Made by a program: the position numbers and the translations under genes
Source of the DNA: Enoplosus armatus
Taxonomy: Eukaryota > Chordata > Actinopteri > Centrarchiformes > Enoplosidae
Reading direction: 5' to 3'
Length of the DNA: 64,000 nucleotides
NCBI RefSeq assembly: GCF_043641665.1
Contig: NC_092181.1
Coordinates: forward strand, 13,983,963-14,047,962
Notes under the pieces: model-generated
Seen by the model: only the letters and a program-made list of their open reading frames with translations
Database searches by the model: none
What the model was told of the DNA's origin: nothing
Shown here: piece after piece, positions 61,501 through 64,000 of the stretch
How positions within the stretch are numbered: position 1 is the first letter of the stretch
Layout of the letters: each line of letters opens with the position of its first letter

Positions 61501-61905
61501 AAGGCCCTGTGAAAATTAGCCGAACAATAATCAGACACAGCTTGTTTCACATCTGGCCAATCACATCAACAACACTGAGCACAGCAGTGTCCCTTCACTG
61601 TGATGCAAAACTACATGTTCAACTTTGCAGACTAACAGTGCACTGGTGGAGGCATCACATGCTGGAAACTGTTCTGGACAAACAGAGCAAATGAGCCCCG
61701 ATACTCACGACTTGAAATGATGATGATGATGATGCTCTGCAGGAAGTCCTTGCTCCGATCTGTAGTTTGTAGACCAGATGCCTCTGCTTCTCTCGCTTCT
61801 CCACTCTGTCACTGCCCCGGTCTTTTCTCCTCGTTTTCTTCTTATTTTCTCTGCTGCTTTCTCCACCCTCGGCTCACAGCTGTAATGTAATTTTTTGGAG
61901 GAGAG
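58515..61905 (-). CDS. unrecognised secreted coiled-coil protein, 189 aa (whole gene)
   Basis: Four exons on the - strand. A 5' UTR exon (61709 to about 61905) is followed by coding parts 60462-60576, 60142-60271 and 58680-59004, then a 3' UTR with AATAAA at 58535-58540. All junctions have AG/GT and matching phases (1, 2). The 189-residue product has a signal peptide (LLMVLMVVATATG, cleavage near 18-22) and the motif LDYGYWNYREG. It has an amphipathic helix (about 44-69) and a coiled coil (86-114) with a/d residues L86, V90, L93, V97, L100, I104, L107, L111 and L114. Five Glu follow, then an Arg/Lys-rich tail with RRRR at 162-165. There is no cysteine and no N-glycosylation sequon. I do not recognise the family. 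A small oligomeric extracellular protein is the inference; the basic tail could bind glycosaminoglycan or be cleaved. Confidence 0.8.
58535..58540 (-). promoter_or_regulatory. polyadenylation signal of the secreted coiled-coil gene
   Basis: AATAAA on the minus strand, 140 nt after the stop codon, in AATAAACTTATTGATC context. It suggests a compact 3' UTR. Confidence 0.6.
58680..59004 (-). CDS. secreted coiled-coil gene, coding exon 3 (coiled coil and basic tail)
   Basis: This 325-nt exon follows TCCTGCAG and ends in TGA. It encodes the perfect heptad stretch (SESVNDLFREVSLLRRRITE and on), HHSYREEEEEAGGG, and the basic stretch RVVRRRRVRVLKKGGAK. It is GC-rich compared with its surroundings. 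Confidence 0.82.
59405..59770. mobile_element. inverted-repeat copy of the CACAAGGTCCATTTAG family
   Basis: TCACCACAGGGTCCATTTAG and GAGCTTTTGATCACATCAC at the left pair with GTGATATGATCGAAAGCTTC and CTAAATAGACCTTGTGGTG at the right. It sits in intron 2 of the secreted coiled-coil gene. Confidence 0.65.
60142..60271 (-). CDS. secreted coiled-coil gene, coding exon 2
   Basis: This 130-nt exon (phase 1 in, phase 2 out) lies between TTTCAG and CCAG|GTAGCT. It encodes ADSVNVASVRSVTRVLDAWG and KRIFNEIKTLLHSQPSTLL, an amphipathic helical segment with one Trp. It was found by following phases from the flanking exons. Confidence 0.8.
60462..60576 (-). CDS. secreted coiled-coil gene, coding exon 1 (signal peptide)
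   Basis: The ATG at 60576 starts MAPPSLLMVLMVVATATGAR, a clear signal peptide. The exon also has 23 nt of 5' UTR (to 60599) after an acceptor preceded by CTTTTCCTTTTTTCTAAAG. The donor is GGAG|GTAAAT (phase 1). An X-box-like palindrome overlaps the coding sequence at 60527-60540. Confidence 0.82.
60771..61150. repeat. dispersed repeat with ACTGGTGGAAAGTA end
   Basis: ACTGGTGGAAAGTAGCTGAG, TACATTTACTTTAGTATAAT and a TGCAGTACATTTATTCAACA block. It is related to 62440-63435. Confidence 0.55.
61709..61905 (-). promoter_or_regulatory. 5' UTR exon and promoter region of the secreted coiled-coil gene
   Basis: A strong donor (GTC|GTGAGT) at 61709 ends a purine-rich stretch without ATG-led coding. 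TTTTATTTAAG near 61935-61945 (minus strand) could act as a TATA-like box, putting the start near 61905. Adjacent (CT)n and (CA)n tracts lie just upstream (61984-62070). The start site is inferred, not shown. Confidence 0.4.
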
Positions 61906-61980
61906 TGTGGCAGGTCCAGTGCTGAGCCACTCTTAAATAAAACTCTGTTGTATCTTTGCACCCCAACACACGCCCAACTC

Positions 61981-61983
<3 letters not shown>

Positions 61984-62070
<87 letters not shown>
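61984..62070. repeat. (CT)n(CA)n microsatellite upstream of the secreted coiled-coil gene
   Basis: About 38 nt of CT then about 44 nt of CA, about 80-160 nt upstream of the inferred transcription start on the minus strand. Confidence 0.95.
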
Positions 62071-62072
<2 letters not shown>

Positions 62073-62439
62073 TGACATGCAGCTGCTGCCAGATGAGTTG
62101 CACGTCCTCTCTTCTTTCAGATAAGTCCCATAATTTAGCCTGTTTTTGTCTCTCCTCTTCTTTGCCCTCTGCAGGATTGAGTTTCAACAGAAATGTCCTG
62201 TGGTCTCCTCAAAACTTGAGTTATGGACCTTTTTCATCTGTCTCTGCTTCCCACTGTCTGCCCTTTACCCTCGCAAAAGCAGCGCGGAGCCTCAACACAC
62301 CTTAGAGCCATGTTTTGTTTTTGTTTTTTTATTCTGCCTCGTGAAAGAATGCAGAAAGATATTGTTTACATTTGAGGGGGAGCAGGTGAGAATATTTGAA
62401 TATTTACTCTTTGTTTACTGCGTGTAGGAGAGCAAGAAG

Positions 62440-63435
62440 TTGTCCTTTACTTCACTGAGTATTTCTGCTGCTTTACACTTCTACTCCACCACATTTAAAT
62501 ATTGTTCTTTTTGCTCCACTACATTTATTTGAGAGCTATCGTTACTCTGCAGATCAAGATTTACATGCAAACATATGATCAGTGTATAAAATACAATAAA
62601 ATGCTGCTTAAATCAGAAACAATAATGGAAGAATATATCACACAATATATACACTCTTTTAATACTTTAAGTACTAGTGGTGGAAGAAGTATTCAGAGCC
62701 TTTATTTAGTAAAAGTACCTTTACTGGAACACATTATAAGAACAATCCATTACAAATAAAAGTCTTGGAAGTAAAAGTACAGAAGTATTGGAAACAAAAT
62801 GTATTTACACTATCAGAAGTAAAAGTAGTCAATGGCCCCAGTCAGTGTTATATGTAATTGGAGCATTATCATCGATGCATTAACAAGTAAGCTTAACTTT
62901 AATGTAGAGCTGCAACAATTAGTCGATTAATCAATTAGTTGATAGATAATTAATCAACAACTATTTTGATAATTGATTGCTGCTCCCAACATAGTCAACT
63001 GAATATTTTTGGGTTTTGAACTGTCGGTCAGACAAAACAAGATATTTGAAGATAGATAATTTTATAGACCAAACAATTACTCGATAATCGAGAAAATAAT
63101 CAGCTGATTAATCAATTATGAAAATAATCTTTAGATGCAGGTACTTTAATGTTGTAGCAGGCTGAGGTGACGCTACGTTTAATGACTCCGTAAACTTTGG
63201 GGTAGTTTAATCTATATCAGTGCATCATATTTTATAAACTGATCATATGTTCTGTGTATAAAATCTTTTTTTCTGGAACGAGGAACTATAGCTCTAAAAT
63301 AAATGTAGTGGAGGAAAAAGTACGATGTTTTCCTCTGAAAAAATAGTGGAGTTTGAGTATAAAGTAGCAGAAAAATGGAAATAAGTAAAGTTCCTCAAAA
63401 TTAGTACACTATTATACTTATTTTCCACCACTGAA
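62440..63435. mobile_element. element with AGTGGTGGAA inverted ends and nested insertion
   Basis: AGTGGTGGAAGAAGTATTCA (62671) and TATTTTCCACCACT (to 63434) are inverted ends. The neighbouring 62440-62610 block (ACTTCTACTCCACCACATTT) is a further partial copy. Possibly hAT-type by its termini; no transposase. Confidence 0.5.
62903..63145. repeat. dispersed repeat, ATTAGTCGATT family
   Basis: GAGCTGCAACAATTAGTCGA to AATTATGAAAATAATCTTTA. It interrupts the AGTGGTGGAA-type element around it, so it inserted later. Confidence 0.7.
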
Positions 63436-64000
63436 GACTTATGACATCAGGGGATATTAGACAATCCACACCATTTTACACTTACAGTAAACAACACTGA
63501 CAGATCAATCTGCTAATCTGTCAATGTTTTTGTAAAGTAGAGGATTTGTGTACTTTACTCCTCAGGAAAGAGGGGAGATAAAGAGTGAAGGAGACAGGAT
63601 GTGAAATGGAATGAATAACTCTTTATTGACTGGCATCCAGATGTTATTCCAGCTCTCTCTCTCTATGTGTCTGTTTTCATGCTGTGGCTGAGGTGAGGTC
63701 AGACTTGGCCACCAATACAGCCGGAGAGAAAATGGTGAAGAAGTCAAGTGTTGAGGAGAGAGAGAAGAAAGGGGGAGGAAAGGTAAAAAGAAAAAAAACA
63801 AACAGACAGACAAATGGGGTTAAATAATAATAACTGCTGCACTTCAACATCTGCGCGTCTCTCCTGGCAGCCTCAGAGAGCGATTCAACAGAGAGTTACT
63901 GCTGTGAAGCCAGTATACCATCCACAGCTGGTTCACATTAACAACAGGCAATTTGTCACCTTCTGCTGAATTCCAGCCTCTCTCTCACACACACACACAC

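Larger units (their letters stand above)
61906..64000. other. region upstream of the secreted coiled-coil gene; repeats only
   Basis: Microsatellites (61984-62070), a repeat with AGTGGTGGAA ends (62440-63435) and an inserted ATTAGTCGATT-type repeat (62903-63145). A CA tract runs off the window end (63986). No gene is recognised. Confidence 0.75.

Overview
The window looks like genomic DNA from a ray-finned fish, most likely a spiny-rayed (percomorph) teleost. Introns are 0.2-9.5 kb and AT-rich, CA/GT, GA and C-run microsatellites are dense, and many short inverted-repeat elements are of kinds common in teleost introns. No bacterial, plasmid or CRISPR structure is present.

The main gene, on the + strand, is the 3' part of grin2b (NMDA receptor subunit GluN2B). 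Thirteen coding exons between 14532 and 51400 join without a frame break into 1,534 residues. They run from roughly residue 138 of the amino-terminal domain through the glutamate-binding lobes, M1, the M2 pore loop, M3 and M4, to the full cytoplasmic tail ending in the ESDV PDZ ligand. The signal-peptide exon is upstream of the window, so positions 1-14531 are intron. Tail motifs identify the subunit as GluN2B: the CaMKII site context LRRQHSYD, the endocytic YEKL, the terminus SSIESDV and the palmitoylation cysteine clusters. I cannot tell which teleost duplicate (grin2ba or grin2bb) it is.

A second gene lies on the - strand at about 58515-61905, in tail-to-tail orientation with grin2b. It encodes a 189-residue protein with a signal peptide, no cysteine, a nine-position a/d heptad coiled coil, an acidic run and an Arg/Lys-rich C-terminal part. 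I do not recognise its family.

The rest is introns, the probable long 3' UTR of grin2b, microsatellites and transposon remnants. Three elements have long terminal inverted repeats around a GAGAAGATCGATACCACT core, one element is TA-flanked, one is TTAA-flanked, and there are LINE 3' tails and several dispersed repeat families. The points most worth following are: (1) an in-frame 48-nt candidate cassette exon at 40867-40914, at the place in the ligand-binding domain that matches the AMPA-receptor flip/flop region; (2) two introns splitting what is one exon in mammalian GRIN2 genes; (3) a tail enlarged by Gly and Gln tracts between conserved motif islands; (4) paired palindromic RFX-type X-boxes; and (5) the unrecognised secreted coiled-coil gene.
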